64,000 bases of DNA, from NCBI RefSeq assembly GCF_030406325.1, contig NZ_JAUEQY010000005.1, positions 310,001-374,000 of the forward strand. Reading direction: 5' to 3'. Positions 16,865-26,187 of the stretch are shown here, piece by piece. Both the position numbers and the translations under genes were made by a program. Numbering within the stretch: the stretch's first letter is position 1; every line of letters starts with the position of its first letter. The notes below the pieces were generated by a model that was given only the letters and a program-made list of their open reading frames with translations, did not search any database and had not been told where the DNA came from. This DNA is from Actinomadura sp. DC4. GTDB lineage: Bacteria; Actinomycetota; Actinomycetes; Streptosporangiales; Streptosporangiaceae.

Positions 16865-17680
16865 TCAGTGCGGCATATCGCGCGGTTTGCCGCGCGGCAT
16901 GCCGGGCGTGCCCGGCGTCTCGTGCGGCCGTCCGCCCTCGGTCGGCACACCGCCGCCGCGCAGCGCGTCCTCACGGCCCCGCTGGTACGCGGAGCTGCGC
17001 ACGGACTCGACGTCACGCTCGGCGGTCGACAGGATGCGCTCCCAGCGCTGCTGCATCGGCTTGATCAGTCCGCCGCCCAGGCCGATGGCGAGGATGGCGC
17101 CGATCGTGGCCAGCGCGGTGATCAGCAGCGGTTCGGTGACCGTCGTGGCGATGCCGATCTGGTTGAGCGCCGCTATGACACCGAGCACCACGATGAACGC
17201 CGCCACCGCGTCGGCCAGGAACTTCCCGTATGACACGGCGCCGAGCGCCGCGACGAGCAGTTCCCTGACCGCGTGCGCGATCGCCGACGCGATGACCACG
17301 ATGATGATCGCGACGGCCAGCCTCGGCAGCCAGGCCACGATGGCGCGCAGCCAGTCGCTGACCGGGTTGGGACCGAAGACGTTGAAGGCCATCTGCAACG
17401 TGATCAGCAGGATGGCGTAGAAGAACAGCCGTGCGAGGAGCCGGCTCGCGTCGTAGTCGCTGCGTTGCAGCGCGCGGCCCACCACCCCGCGTTCGGCCAC
17501 CCGGTTGAAGTGCATGCGTTCGAGGACCGCCGCCACCGCACGTTCGATGATCTTGGCCACGATCCAGCCGATGATGAGGATGACCACGAAGACGATGAGC
17601 TTCGGCACGATCCTCACGACGTTGTCCAACATCCGTTGGAGACTTTGGCCGATATCGATCGCGGCCATCGAGTACCTCAT
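16865..17680 (-). CDS. Small-conductance mechanosensitive channel-like protein (conserved TM-helix family)
   Basis: 271 aa with at least four membrane segments (IVPKLIVFVVILIIGWIVAK, LFFYAILLITLQMAFNVFG, AVAIIIVVIASAIAHAV, LITALATIGAILAIGLGGGL). Repeated conserved TM-helix units and the pattern IGWIVAKIIERAVAAVLERM match the CmpX-like relatives of MscS. The polar C-terminal tail after GLIKPMQQRWERI lacks the usual large MscS beta domain. ATG 17680 follows GGGGGAGA by a good spacing. It may act in osmotic release. Confidence 0.75.
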   Translation of the reverse strand: MRYSMAAIDIGQSLQRMLDNVVRIVPKLIVFVVILIIGWIVAKIIERAVAAVLERMHFNRVAERGVVGRALQRSDYDASRLLARLFFYAILLITLQMAFNVFGPNPVSDWLRAIVAWLPRLAVAIIIVVIASAIAHAVRELLVAALGAVSYGKFLADAVAAFIVVLGVIAALNQIGIATTVTEPLLITALATIGAILAIGLGGGLIKPMQQRWERILSTAERDVESVRSSAYQRGREDALRGGGVPTEGGRPHETPGTPGMPRGKPRDMPH

Positions 17681-17832
17681 GGCTGTCTCCCCCCCGACAG
17701 AACGGCCACCCGGTAGTACGGATTTATCCCCACTTGCTGGCAAAACATGCTGATTGAGCTGGCTCGGGGGCGGCTCCAGGCCCTCGCAGTCCCTAAAGTG
17801 ACGTCGTACGCCTCTTCACAGGGAGGACAAAG

Positions 17833-18909
17833 GTGTCCAAGCCACGCTTCCGCTCGGTACTCGATGAGTACGTCGCCTACCGGCCCGGCAAGGTCGCGCG
17901 CTCGTCAGAGGGCCGGTCCTACAAGCTGTCCTCGAACGAGTCGCCGTACGGGCCGCTCCCGTCGGTCCGCGAGGTGATCGCGGACGCCGGTGGCCTGGTC
18001 AACCGCTATCCGGACAACGGCTGCACCGCGCTGATCGAGGCCATCGCCGCACGTCACGACGTGCCCGCGGCCCACGTCGCGGTCGGCTGCGGCTCGGTCG
18101 GCGTCGCGCAGATGCTGCTGGAGTCGATCGGCGAGCCCGGCGTCGAGGTCGTCTACGCCTGGCGCTCCTTCGAGGCGTACCCGACCCTGGCCGACCTGTC
18201 CGGCGTGACCTCCGTACGCGTGCCGCTCACCGACGAGACGCACGACCTGCGGGCGATGGGCGACGCCATCACCGACCGCACCGGCCTGGTCTTCGTCTGC
18301 AACCCGAACAACCCGACCGGCACGGCCGTCCGCCGCCGCGAGCTGGAGGAGTTCTTCGACCGGGTGCCGCAGGACTGCCTGATCGTGCTGGACGAGGCGT
18401 ACCACGAGTACATCCGCGACCCCGAGGTGCCCGACGGCCTCGAGCTGTACGCCGACCGGCCCAACCTCGTGGTCCTGCGCACCTTCTCCAAGGCGTACGG
18501 CCTGGCCGGGCTGCGCATCGGCTTCATGGTGGCGCAGGAGGCGATCGCCGAGCAGGTGCGCAAGACCTATCTGCCGTTTTCGGTCAACTCCGTCGCCCAG
18601 GCCGCCGCGATCGCCTCACTGGGGGCCGAGGGTGAGCTGCTCGACCGGGTCGCCTCGACGGTGAAGGAGCGCGAGCGGGTCTACGACACGCTGAGAGCCC
18701 GGGGATGGCGGGTGCCGCCGAGCGAGGCCAACTTCGTCTGGCTGCCCCTCGGCGACGACACGATGGCCTTCTCCGCCGCCTGCGACGCGGCGGGCGTCAG
18801 CGTACGCCCGTTCGCCGGCGAAGGCGCCCGCGTCTCGATCGGGTCTCCCGAGGAGAACGACGCGTTCCTCGCGGTGGCCGAGCTGTATCGGACCGCGAAG
18901 GAGGGCTGA
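17833..18909 (+). CDS. hisC/pat: Histidinol-phosphate/aromatic aminotransferase
   Basis: 358 aa, PLP-dependent class I/II aminotransferase. The start [11 protein letters not shown] and [15 protein letters not shown], the substrate loop [13 protein letters not shown], and the PLP lysine in [16 protein letters not shown] are as in HisC2/Pat enzymes, which transaminate phenylpyruvate or histidinol phosphate. No his genes are near, so aromatic aminotransferase (Pat) is the better guess. GTG 17833 follows GGGAGGA. Its last 113 nt overlap the convergent exporter gene's tail. Confidence 0.85.
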   Translation: MSKPRFRSVLDEYVAYRPGKVARSSEGRSYKLSSNESPYGPLPSVREVIADAGGLVNRYPDNGCTALIEAIAARHDVPAAHVAVGCGSVGVAQMLLESIGEPGVEVVYAWRSFEAYPTLADLSGVTSVRVPLTDETHDLRAMGDAITDRTGLVFVCNPNNPTGTAVRRRELEEFFDRVPQDCLIVLDEAYHEYIRDPEVPDGLELYADRPNLVVLRTFSKAYGLAGLRIGFMVAQEAIAEQVRKTYLPFSVNSVAQAAAIASLGAEGELLDRVASTVKERERVYDTLRARGWRVPPSEANFVWLPLGDDTMAFSAACDAAGVSVRPFAGEGARVSIGSPEENDAFLAVAELYRTAKEG

Positions 18910-19819
18910 CCTCCTCGGCACGCCCGGCACGCTCGGTGGAGACCACGAGGCCGACACCGAGCGTGATCACCAGGCCGCCGAGCAGGATCATCCAGGAGAC
19001 GTGCTCGCCGGCGAACGCCACGCCGAGCAGCACGGCCACCGCAGGGTTGACGTAGGCGTACGTGCCGACCAGCGAGATCGGCGCGTTGCCGAGCAGCCAG
19101 ACGTAGGAGGTGAAGGCCACCAGGGAGCCGAACACCACCAGGTAGGCGAGCGCGATCCAGGAGGTGCCCGAGACCTGGTCCAGGTGGAGCCTCTCGCCGC
19201 GCCCGAACCCGATGGCGAGCAGGGCCAGGCCGCCGGCGGCCATCTCGTACACGCTCGCCACGAACGGGTTGGCCGGCATCGTCAGCCACGAGGACAGGAA
19301 CGAGCCGGTCGCCCACGACAGCGCGGCGATCATGATGATCGTGACGCCGAGCGGGCTGCCCGACCCGCCGCCGCGGGTGACCGTCAGCAGCGCCAGCCCG
19401 CCGAAGCCGACCAGCACGCCCGCGACCGTGGCCGCCGCCGGCCGGTCGCCGGTGATCGAGCGGTACACCACCAGCCACAGCGGCACGCTCGCGATGAGCA
19501 GCGCGGCCAGGCCGGTCGACATGTGGAGCTCCGCGACGCCGACCAGGCCGTTTCCGCTGGTCAGCAGCAACAGCCCGACGATCGCTGCGGTGAGGAGCCG
19601 GCGCCGGGGCACGAGCAGGACCCGCGGACCGCTCCTGACCGCGAGGACGACCGCGAGCAGGACCGCGGCGACCACGAACCGGAGACCGGCACTGATCAGC
19701 GGCGGCATCGTCTGCACGACGTAGTGGATGCCGAGATAGGTCGAGCCCCAGACGACGTAGACGATCGGCAGGGCGATCCAGACGAACGAGGAACGGGAGT
19801 CAGTAGTCTGTGCGCTCAT
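18797..19819 (-). CDS. EamA/RhaT-family DMT exporter
   Basis: 340 aa, ten hydrophobic segments in two EamA repeats ([20 protein letters not shown] at the N-terminus; [34 protein letters not shown] near the end), typical of drug/metabolite exporters such as YedA. The last 45 residues, after [15 protein letters not shown], are arginine-rich and hydrophilic and lie over the end of the aminotransferase gene; they look like a late extension by loss of an earlier stop. Confidence 0.8.
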   Translation of the reverse strand: MSAQTTDSRSSFVWIALPIVYVVWGSTYLGIHYVVQTMPPLISAGLRFVVAAVLLAVVLAVRSGPRVLLVPRRRLLTAAIVGLLLLTSGNGLVGVAELHMSTGLAALLIASVPLWLVVYRSITGDRPAAATVAGVLVGFGGLALLTVTRGGGSGSPLGVTIIMIAALSWATGSFLSSWLTMPANPFVASVYEMAAGGLALLAIGFGRGERLHLDQVSGTSWIALAYLVVFGSLVAFTSYVWLLGNAPISLVGTYAYVNPAVAVLLGVAFAGEHVSWMILLGGLVITLGVGLVVSTERAGRAEEVSPPSRSDTARPPRGTRRSPRETRSRRGRLRRRTGVR

Positions 19820-19891
19820 TGGTCATTACACGCTAAACCATGCCTCTGACAGAGCGCAGCCTGATATCGCCCCTTGGGACGAGGGGCCTGG

Positions 19892-20491
19892 TCAGTGGCA
19901 GCTGTAGTCGAAGGCGCCGGAGGCGGTGCCGCCGGCGGTCTTCGGGCTGATGACCTCCAGCGTGGCGATGGCGTGCATCGTGCCGGTGCCCTGCACCGTC
20001 CAGCGCAGGGGGACGCGGATCGACTTCTTGCCGTGCGGCAGCGTGTCGGTGAAGACGCTGGAGTTCTGGCCGTCGCTGCGCCGCCAGCGGTACGAGACGT
20101 CGCCCTGCCCGCCGTTGGTGTGGATCACGCCGACGACGACGGCCGTCGCGCCACAGGGCTGGACGCCGGACGGCGAGCTCACGGTCACGCCGGTCACCGC
20201 CGCGGCCGGGCCGGACTGGTGGAGCAGCCACCACACGACCAGGCCGCTCAGAACCGCCAGGCCCAGCGTCAGCAGGCCGCCGGCGACCCGCCGTGCGGGC
20301 GACCGCCTGCGGGCCGGCCGGCCCTCGCGCCACAGACCGGCCACGCTCGGCGACACACCGGGCCCGAACCGCATCGTCACGTCGTCCGTGGACGACCTGC
20401 CCTCGAACATCGTCTCGATGCCGTGCTGCGTGGCGTAGTCCTGCCGGGTGTCGAGAGGCTGGGTCTCCAGCTCTCGTCGCGTCTCATCCAA
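19892..20491 (-). CDS. Single-pass membrane protein with extracellular beta-type domain
   Basis: 199 aa from TTG 20491, which overlaps the kinase stop (20484-20486). A short cytosolic part, one membrane helix GGLLTLGLAVLSGLVVWWLL (about residues 80-100) and a 95-residue outer domain with two Cys (QPCGAT, DYSCH) and Ig-like strands. The same kind of domain ends the upstream kinase (DFGRECPDS...QKPCEVV), so the two products may form or regulate a pair. The frame is open further to 20593; no clear ribosome site decides the start. Confidence 0.6.
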   Translation of the reverse strand: MDETRRELETQPLDTRQDYATQHGIETMFEGRSSTDDVTMRFGPGVSPSVAGLWREGRPARRRSPARRVAGGLLTLGLAVLSGLVVWWLLHQSGPAAAVTGVTVSSPSGVQPCGATAVVVGVIHTNGGQGDVSYRWRRSDGQNSSVFTDTLPHGKKSIRVPLRWTVQGTGTMHAIATLEVISPKTAGGTASGAFDYSCH

Positions 20492-22046
20492 CGGTCCCCA
20501 CCACTTCGCACGGTTTCTGGTTCTGGGTGGTCGCGGAGGCGGATCCGCCGGGCGACGCGGTGACACTGACGGTCGCGGAGTCGGGGCACTCACGCCCGAA
20601 GTCGTGGGAGAACGTCACCGTGTGCGATCCGCTGCCGCTCACGGTCTGGGAGTCGCCGGCCGCGGCCGCGCGGGCCAGCGTGCCATCGGTACCCGTGCCG
20701 CCCACGCCGGCGAAGCTCGCCGACACGGTCACGTTCCCGGGGCCGTGGATCGTGAAGCTCACGCTCGCGCTCGCGCTCCGGGTGGTGAGGCTGAAGTCTG
20801 AGACGGTCAGCCCGCTGACCGTCGTCGGCGTGGGAAGGATCTTGCTGATGACCGGCTTGGGGATCTTGGTCACCGGGTCCGAGGCCGGAGTGGTGGTCGG
20901 CGGAGCGCTCGTCGGCGGGGTCGTCTCCGGTGTGGAGACGGTGGGCGACGGGCTGGGCGAGGTGGAGTCCGGTGGGGACGTGCTCGGCTCGGGGGCGGCC
21001 TCCGGGCTGGAGGTGACGCTCGTGTGCGCCCCGATGCCGTGGTGGACCCCGGCAAGTACGGCCGCGCCGCCACCGCCCGCGAGCACCGCCGCCATCAGCG
21101 CGCCCGTGATCATCGCCAGGCGTCGCCGGCCGAGGCGCGTGAGGGCGAGCGCCGTGGCGACCGCCGGCGTCGCACCCGCCATCGGGAACAGCGAGGCCAG
21201 CAGGGCGGCCAGCGCCGCGAGGCGTGCGCGTCCGCGCTCCTCCCAGCCGGGGCCGTACGTGGCGACCGCGACCTCTTCGAGCTCGATGAGGAACGCGTCG
21301 GCCGAGCGTGGCCGGTCGGCCGGATCCTTGGCCATGCCGAAGGTGACGAGACCGCGCAGCGGCGGCGGGACCCGTTCGACCGGAATCGGCTCCGAACGGT
21401 GAGCGGCGGCCAGCGCCCAGAGGCCCTTGGCGTTGAACGGGCGCTCGCCGGTGAGGCACTCGTAGAAGACGGCCGTGGCCGCGTAGACGTCCGTCGCGGT
21501 GGTGACCGCGCCGGCGATCCACTGCTCGGGCGCCATGTACGCGGGAGTTCCGGAAGCGGTGACCTCGTCGCCCGCGCGTACGGCGACACCGAAGTCGGCG
21601 AGCTTGCTGCGGCCCTCTTCGTCCACGAGCACGTTGCCGGGCTTGTAGTCGCGATGCACCACCCCGGCGGCGTGCGCGGCCGCCAGGCCCAGGAGCGAGC
21701 CCTTGAGGACGAGCAGCGCGGCCTCGGGCCCGGTCGCACCCTCGGACTTGATGATCTCCTTGAGCGTGACGCCGTCGACCAGCTCCATGACCAGCGCGGC
21801 CGCGTCCGGGGCCTCGACGTACTCATAGAAGCGGACGACGTACGGGTCGTCGAGATCGGCCATCAGCCGCGCCTCGGCGCGGAAACGGCTGAGAAAGGTC
21901 TCGTCCGAGCGGAGTTGCTCGGACAGGTACTTGATGGCCACCGGCGCGTTCGTCGCCTCGTGGACCGCCAGCATCACCTTCCCGGAGGCGCCCTCGCCCA
22001 GCGGACGCACATGCCGATATCCGGGAACCGTCCAGTCACCGATCAT
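20484..22046 (-). CDS. Ser/Thr protein kinase with extracellular domain (PASTA-less, STPK)
   Basis: 520 aa. Kinase motifs in order: glycine loop PLGEGASGKVML, VAIKYL, catalytic HRDYKPGN (Tyr where Leu is usual), metal-binding ADFGVAV, and TPAYMAPEQW. A juxtamembrane part is followed by a membrane helix (LAMITGALMAAVLAGGGGAA, about residues 320-345), a Pro/Ser/Thr linker, and a 110-residue beta-rich outer domain. ATG 22046 with AGGA just upstream was chosen over a GTG 27 nt earlier. It is in an operon with a membrane protein whose outer domain looks related. Confidence 0.85.
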   Translation of the reverse strand: MIGDWTVPGYRHVRPLGEGASGKVMLAVHEATNAPVAIKYLSEQLRSDETFLSRFRAEARLMADLDDPYVVRFYEYVEAPDAAALVMELVDGVTLKEIIKSEGATGPEAALLVLKGSLLGLAAAHAAGVVHRDYKPGNVLVDEEGRSKLADFGVAVRAGDEVTASGTPAYMAPEQWIAGAVTTATDVYAATAVFYECLTGERPFNAKGLWALAAAHRSEPIPVERVPPPLRGLVTFGMAKDPADRPRSADAFLIELEEVAVATYGPGWEERGRARLAALAALLASLFPMAGATPAVATALALTRLGRRRLAMITGALMAAVLAGGGGAAVLAGVHHGIGAHTSVTSSPEAAPEPSTSPPDSTSPSPSPTVSTPETTPPTSAPPTTTPASDPVTKIPKPVISKILPTPTTVSGLTVSDFSLTTRSASASVSFTIHGPGNVTVSASFAGVGGTGTDGTLARAAAAGDSQTVSGSGSHTVTFSHDFGRECPDSATVSVTASPGGSASATTQNQKPCEVVGTVG

Positions 22047-22125
22047 GACGATCCTCGCTCTACGCGCCCCCACGTCGATTGACGTGCGCTAAGAATGCGA
22101 CGCTTGAGAAGAGTGTCCGGTTTAA

Positions 22126-22169
22126 TCGGTGCGCCGCCGTGGCCGGATCCGGCCACGGCGGCGCACCGA
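22126..22169 (-). terminator. 44-bp perfect palindrome between kinase and regulator genes
   Basis: Every base from 22126 to 22169 mirrors its partner about a central GGATCC (22145-22150). In RNA it gives a stem of about 20 bp with a 4-nt loop, lying 7 nt past the regulator stop and followed on the minus strand by ATTAAA. This is a strong terminator, and the only thing between the two minus-strand genes besides the kinase promoter. Confidence 0.7.
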
Positions 22170-22175
22170 CGTTGA

Positions 22176-23501
22176 TCAGGGATTCTTCGGCCCGAGCTTC
22201 TCCACGATCAGGCGGTAGAGCTGCCGCGGACGGCCCGGCTGTGGTGTCCGGTTGGGCGGCAGCGGCCAGGCGAGCCCCTCTTCCACGAGGGTCCGCAGCA
22301 GCCGTCGCGCCGTGCGCGGGGTCACGCCGAGCATGTTGCCGGCGTTCTCCGCGTCCACGATGAGCGGCTGTTCCTGGTCGCCGAGCCGGTCGGCCAGGCG
22401 CGAAAGGATCTCCAAGCCCTTCGGTTTGGCCGGCGACTGGGCGCGCGGTGGCGTGCGCGGCGCGGGCACGAGCGCCCGCCCGTCGCGATCCAGCGCGAAG
22501 CCCTGTGCCCGCTGCGAGGTCTGCGAACGGGCAAGCGCCGCACGCGCGTGCGTCTCCGCCTCCTGGGCCGTACGGCCCATGCCGATGCCGACCTCGATGG
22601 CCAGGCCCAGCTCCTCCCGTACGCGCTCCACGAACGGAGGGGTGCGAAAACCCTCCGTCGCCGCCGCGATCGAGCCGCGGGTGGCGGTCACGAGATAGCT
22701 GTGGTCATCGAGCGGCCAGACGGCGGCGCTCATCCGGTGCGCCTCCTGAAGCAGGAGACGCTGCAGCGAGAGTTTCAGCTCCTCACGCCAGTAGCGCGGC
22801 GTGACCCGCCGTGGCGTCTCCCGCAGGGTGGGGACGTCCACGAGGACGACGACGAGCTGGGACTCCTCCAGACGGTGGTGGGCGCCCAGCAACGCCGAGG
22901 TCTGCAGTGCGGACCGGATCGCCGCGCCGGTCGGCCGGATGCGCAGCGTGGGTACGCCGGCCAGCTCCAGCCGCTCCGCCGTCGCGTGCACGCAAGTGAG
23001 CGCGACACTTGTGGCGCCGCGCCGCCAAAGACGTTCATGGAAGGCCGCCAGTGTGCCCGGTCCGGCGGATTCCTCCCGCAAGTGCACGTGATCGGTGTTG
23101 AGATCGATCTCGCTGAACGCCTCTTCGACCTCGGCGCGGGTCAGCACGTCGATGCTGACCCGTTCCGGCTCGTGCCGCTCGTCGAGCGACGCCCGCAACA
23201 GCGCGCCCTGAAGGGCTGCGCCGTTCAGCGGCACGAACGTCGCCGGCATCGTGAGAACGCCCGCCTTCCGGGCGAATTCGTACGGCACCGGGCTCGCGAA
23301 GAGGCAGACGTCCACCCCTGACCCGAGCCGTACGACCTTGTCCGCCGCCTCCTGCTCGTCGCGGTACGCCGCGGCGACCAGTCGGCTTGGCACCGATGTT
23401 GGACCATGGCCCATGAGCATGACCCGTTCGACGAGGTCATGTGGACCAACGACTCCGATCGTCAGATCGGGGGTCACCGAACCACTCCGTGGCCCGCTCA
23501 T
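22176..23501 (-). CDS. Regulator with degenerate GGDEF-like and winged-helix domains
   Basis: 441 aa. The N-terminal 190 residues form an unknown alpha/beta ligand domain (LTIGVVGPHDLVERV). The middle, about 200-335, reads like a GGDEF-family fold with the active motif lost (VVVLVDVPTL...AVEVGIGMGRTAQEAETHARAAL). The C-terminal 85 residues are a winged helix (NAGNMLGVTPRTARRLLRTLVEEGL). It is probably a one-component transcription factor whose catalytic domain has become a sensor. No clear ribosome site marks the start; GTG/ATG codons further in are possible. Confidence 0.6.
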   Translation of the reverse strand: MSGPRSGSVTPDLTIGVVGPHDLVERVMLMGHGPTSVPSRLVAAAYRDEQEAADKVVRLGSGVDVCLFASPVPYEFARKAGVLTMPATFVPLNGAALQGALLRASLDERHEPERVSIDVLTRAEVEEAFSEIDLNTDHVHLREESAGPGTLAAFHERLWRRGATSVALTCVHATAERLELAGVPTLRIRPTGAAIRSALQTSALLGAHHRLEESQLVVVLVDVPTLRETPRRVTPRYWREELKLSLQRLLLQEAHRMSAAVWPLDDHSYLVTATRGSIAAATEGFRTPPFVERVREELGLAIEVGIGMGRTAQEAETHARAALARSQTSQRAQGFALDRDGRALVPAPRTPPRAQSPAKPKGLEILSRLADRLGDQEQPLIVDAENAGNMLGVTPRTARRLLRTLVEEGLAWPLPPNRTPQPGRPRQLYRLIVEKLGPKNP

Positions 23502-23835
23502 CTAAGCCCCCTCCGGCTTACGAGCGGTCCTGGGTGGCCTTCGGCCGGTTCGGCCTGCCGCTTGCCCCCGTTCGCGTCCGTCCTAGGACGGCCTCCACCC
23601 AACGCATGACTCATACCTTTGACGCCCCTGTCTGGTCGACAGCCCCAGCCTCCGTGTACTTCGTTCCTCCACTGGGCAGATCGGCCGGAGACCACGAGAT
23701 GTGACGCCTCTGAGCAAAATCGGTTAAGAGCACGCTGAAAAACTACTAGTCGGGCGGATCCGGTGAGGAACTTATTACTAACCGGACAGGTAACACGAGG
23801 TCGGGTTGAACGGTGACTGACGATGTCAGTTGGGG
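23502..23835. other. Intergenic region upstream of the regulator
   Basis: 334 nt with no credible gene. It holds the promoter side of the regulator at 23501 and the end side of the murA-like gene; a small hairpin ACTGAC-GAT-GTCAGT (23816-23830) near 23836 could serve the latter as a terminator. The stretch 23700-23800 is unusually AT-rich for this window. Confidence 0.4.
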
Positions 23836-25125
23836 TCAGACCACGCGCTCGATTTCGGCCCCGAGAGTCGTGAGGCGCTCCGCCACGTGGGCGTGCCCGC
23901 GGTCGAGGTAGTAACCCGAAGTGATCGTGGTCTCGCCCTCCGCCGCCAGGCCGGCCAGCACCAGCGCGCTGCCGGTGCGCAGGTCGTGTGCGACGACCTC
24001 GGTCCCGCGCAGCGGCGTCGCGCCGTTGACCTTCGCGCGGTTGCCGTTGACCTCGACGTCGGCGCCCATGCGCCCGAGCTCCTCGGCCAGCTTGAAGCGG
24101 CCGTCGAAGATGCGCTCGTAGATGTAGCTCGGGCCGTCGGCCTGGGACGCCAGCGCCATGATCGGCGACTGCAGGTCGGTGGCGAAGCCGGGGTACTCGT
24201 CGGTGATGACGTTGATCGGCCGCAGCGGCCGGTCGCGGCGGACCTGGAGCACGGCGCCCTGGGAGGCGAACTCCACGCCCATCTGCTCCAGTTTGTCGCC
24301 CGCGACGCCGAGGTGCTCGAGCGAGGCGCCGACCAGGCTGATCTCGCCGCCGGTGATGGCCGCGGCCATGACCAGCACGCCGGTGTCGATGCGGTCGGGC
24401 ATGACCGTGTGCTCGACGGCGGTGAGCCGGTCGACGCCCTCGACGGTGATGAACCCGGTGCCGCCGCCGCTGATGCGGGCGCCCATGCGCTGCAGCAGCG
24501 TGATGACGTCGAGGACCTCGGGCTCCAGCGCGCAGTTCTTGATCAGCGTGGTGCCGTGGGCCAGCGAGGCGGCCATGAGGAGGTTCTCGGTGCCGGTGTG
24601 CGACGGCGTGTCGAGGTAGAGCGTCCCGCCCTGCAGGTGCCCCGCCTTGACGTGGATGGAGCCGGTGCCGTCGTCGGTCACCTGCTCGGTGACCGTGGCG
24701 CCCATGCGCTTGAAGCCGTTGTAGTGGAAGTCGAGGTTGCGGCTGCCCAGATTGCAGCCCCCGACACCCTCGATGATCGCTTCGCCGAGCCGGTGCAGCA
24801 GCGCCGGCACGAACAGGAACGAGCCGCGGAAGCGCGCCGCGATGTCGGCCGGCAGAACGGGGCTGCTCAGGCTCGAGGCGTCGATCACGAGAGTGCGTTC
24901 CGGCTCGTGCAGCTCGGCCTTGGCGCCGATCGCCTGGGCCAGCTCGACGGCTCGCCTGACGTCTTCGATGATCGGAACGTTCCGCAGGACCGTACGGCCC
25001 TTCGTCGCCATCAGCGACGCGCCGATCATTGGCAGGACGGCGTTCTTCGCGCCTTGTACGAATACGGTGCCGCGCAACTCGCGGCCACCTCGCACGCGGT
25101 AACGGACCTCGTGGCCCAAGCTCAT
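23836..25125 (-). CDS. murA: UDP-N-acetylglucosamine 1-carboxyvinyltransferase (MurA-like)
   Basis: 429 aa, EPSP-synthase fold. It transfers enolpyruvyl from PEP to UDP-GlcNAc, the first step of peptidoglycan precursor synthesis in the cytosol. GAKNAVLPMIGASL carries the catalytic Lys-Asn pair, and GGCNLGSRNLDFH carries the active-site Cys. SRNLDFH differs from the common ARPVDLH, so this may be an actinobacterial paralogue with a special role. GAAGGAG lies 10 nt before ATG 25125. Confidence 0.85.
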   Translation of the reverse strand: MSLGHEVRYRVRGGRELRGTVFVQGAKNAVLPMIGASLMATKGRTVLRNVPIIEDVRRAVELAQAIGAKAELHEPERTLVIDASSLSSPVLPADIAARFRGSFLFVPALLHRLGEAIIEGVGGCNLGSRNLDFHYNGFKRMGATVTEQVTDDGTGSIHVKAGHLQGGTLYLDTPSHTGTENLLMAASLAHGTTLIKNCALEPEVLDVITLLQRMGARISGGGTGFITVEGVDRLTAVEHTVMPDRIDTGVLVMAAAITGGEISLVGASLEHLGVAGDKLEQMGVEFASQGAVLQVRRDRPLRPINVITDEYPGFATDLQSPIMALASQADGPSYIYERIFDGRFKLAEELGRMGADVEVNGNRAKVNGATPLRGTEVVAHDLRTGSALVLAGLAAEGETTITSGYYLDRGHAHVAERLTTLGAEIERVV

Positions 25126-25377
25126 AGCGCCGATACTCCTTCGGATGCGGGGATGAAATTGACCTGCCCGCTCGCTCCAGTCAGCGAGTCACGAGTGCCC
25201 ACACGCGGTGTGATGCGTGGGGCACAGTATTCCACCGGGTCTGCCGTGCCATGACCGAAACATCCGGTCTTGTGCACCTAACTCGATCTCTTAGAGACCG
25301 CCTGCCGGGGATTGGTTCGGATCCGGTCCTGACGGCCCCCGCGCGTCTCCGGCGGTGCGTCATGTTCTTCGAGTGTC

Positions 25378-26187
25378 TCATGGGTGCGAACGGCGCGTAG
25401 TGGCACAGACGCGGTCACCTGCGCGAATGGTGCCTACCGTACGGGGGATGCCGTTCTGGCCAAAGATCACTGCGCGGCTGCCGTCGTCGGTGCGGCGGGT
25501 GCGGTAAGTGGCGAGAGTACGCAGGGGTTCGCGCCCGCGTACGGCGGAGTTCTGGTCAGTGGTGGTGATCACACAACGGCCGCAAGGCTTGACGAGTTCG
25601 ATCTCCATGTCGCCGATGCGCAGAAGATCTACCGAGTCCTCTCCGTACGGGCCGAGCCCCTCGATGACGATGTTGGGCCGGAAGCGGTCCATCGGCAGCG
25701 GGGACTTCAGGCGCGCGTTGAGGTCCTCCAGCGACTCCGCCGAGATCACGAGGAGCGGGTAGCCGTCGGCGAACGTGAGCGTGCCGCCGCCGCGCGCGGT
25801 CTCCCGCCGCCCGGTGAACCGCATGAGCCGGCAGTCCACGTCGAGCAGGGCGCCGAACCAGCCGGCCGCCTCGTCGCCCTGGTCCAGGCCCAGGCAGGTC
25901 CCGGCCGGCAGCCGTACCTCGCGCGGTGTCCCCTCCGTACGCCCCTCGTGCACGAGGGGCGCCACGGCGCCGGGGGCGTCCACGACGAGCGTCCCGCCGT
26001 CGTAGGAGGGCCGCAGCAGCGCCATGCGCGGCACCTCGCGCTGCGACAGCCGCGCCCCGTCCGGGCGTACGAGCATGAACTCACGGTCGTGCCGGAACCC
26101 GGTCGGGGTCACCTCGGCGCTCATCAGCCGGGTGCCCCCGGCGCTCTTGAGCGGATAGACGTTGAGCAGCCGTACGACGGCCGTCAC
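25378..26187 (-). CDS. MOSC-domain protein (YcbX/MARC-like)
   Basis: 269 aa. N-terminal beta-barrel VVRLLNVYPLKSAGGTRLMSAEV, then the MOSC domain with the conserved Cys in VKPCGRCVITTTDQ (about residue 200), which in this family holds a molybdenum cofactor or sulfur. Such proteins reduce N-hydroxylated compounds. The start GTG 26187 overlaps the purB stop (GTGA), so translation is coupled to purB; the frame also opens at 26250. Confidence 0.8.
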   Translation of the reverse strand: MTAVVRLLNVYPLKSAGGTRLMSAEVTPTGFRHDREFMLVRPDGARLSQREVPRMALLRPSYDGGTLVVDAPGAVAPLVHEGRTEGTPREVRLPAGTCLGLDQGDEAAGWFGALLDVDCRLMRFTGRRETARGGGTLTFADGYPLLVISAESLEDLNARLKSPLPMDRFRPNIVIEGLGPYGEDSVDLLRIGDMEIELVKPCGRCVITTTDQNSAVRGREPLRTLATYRTRRTDDGSRAVIFGQNGIPRTVGTIRAGDRVCATTRRSHP

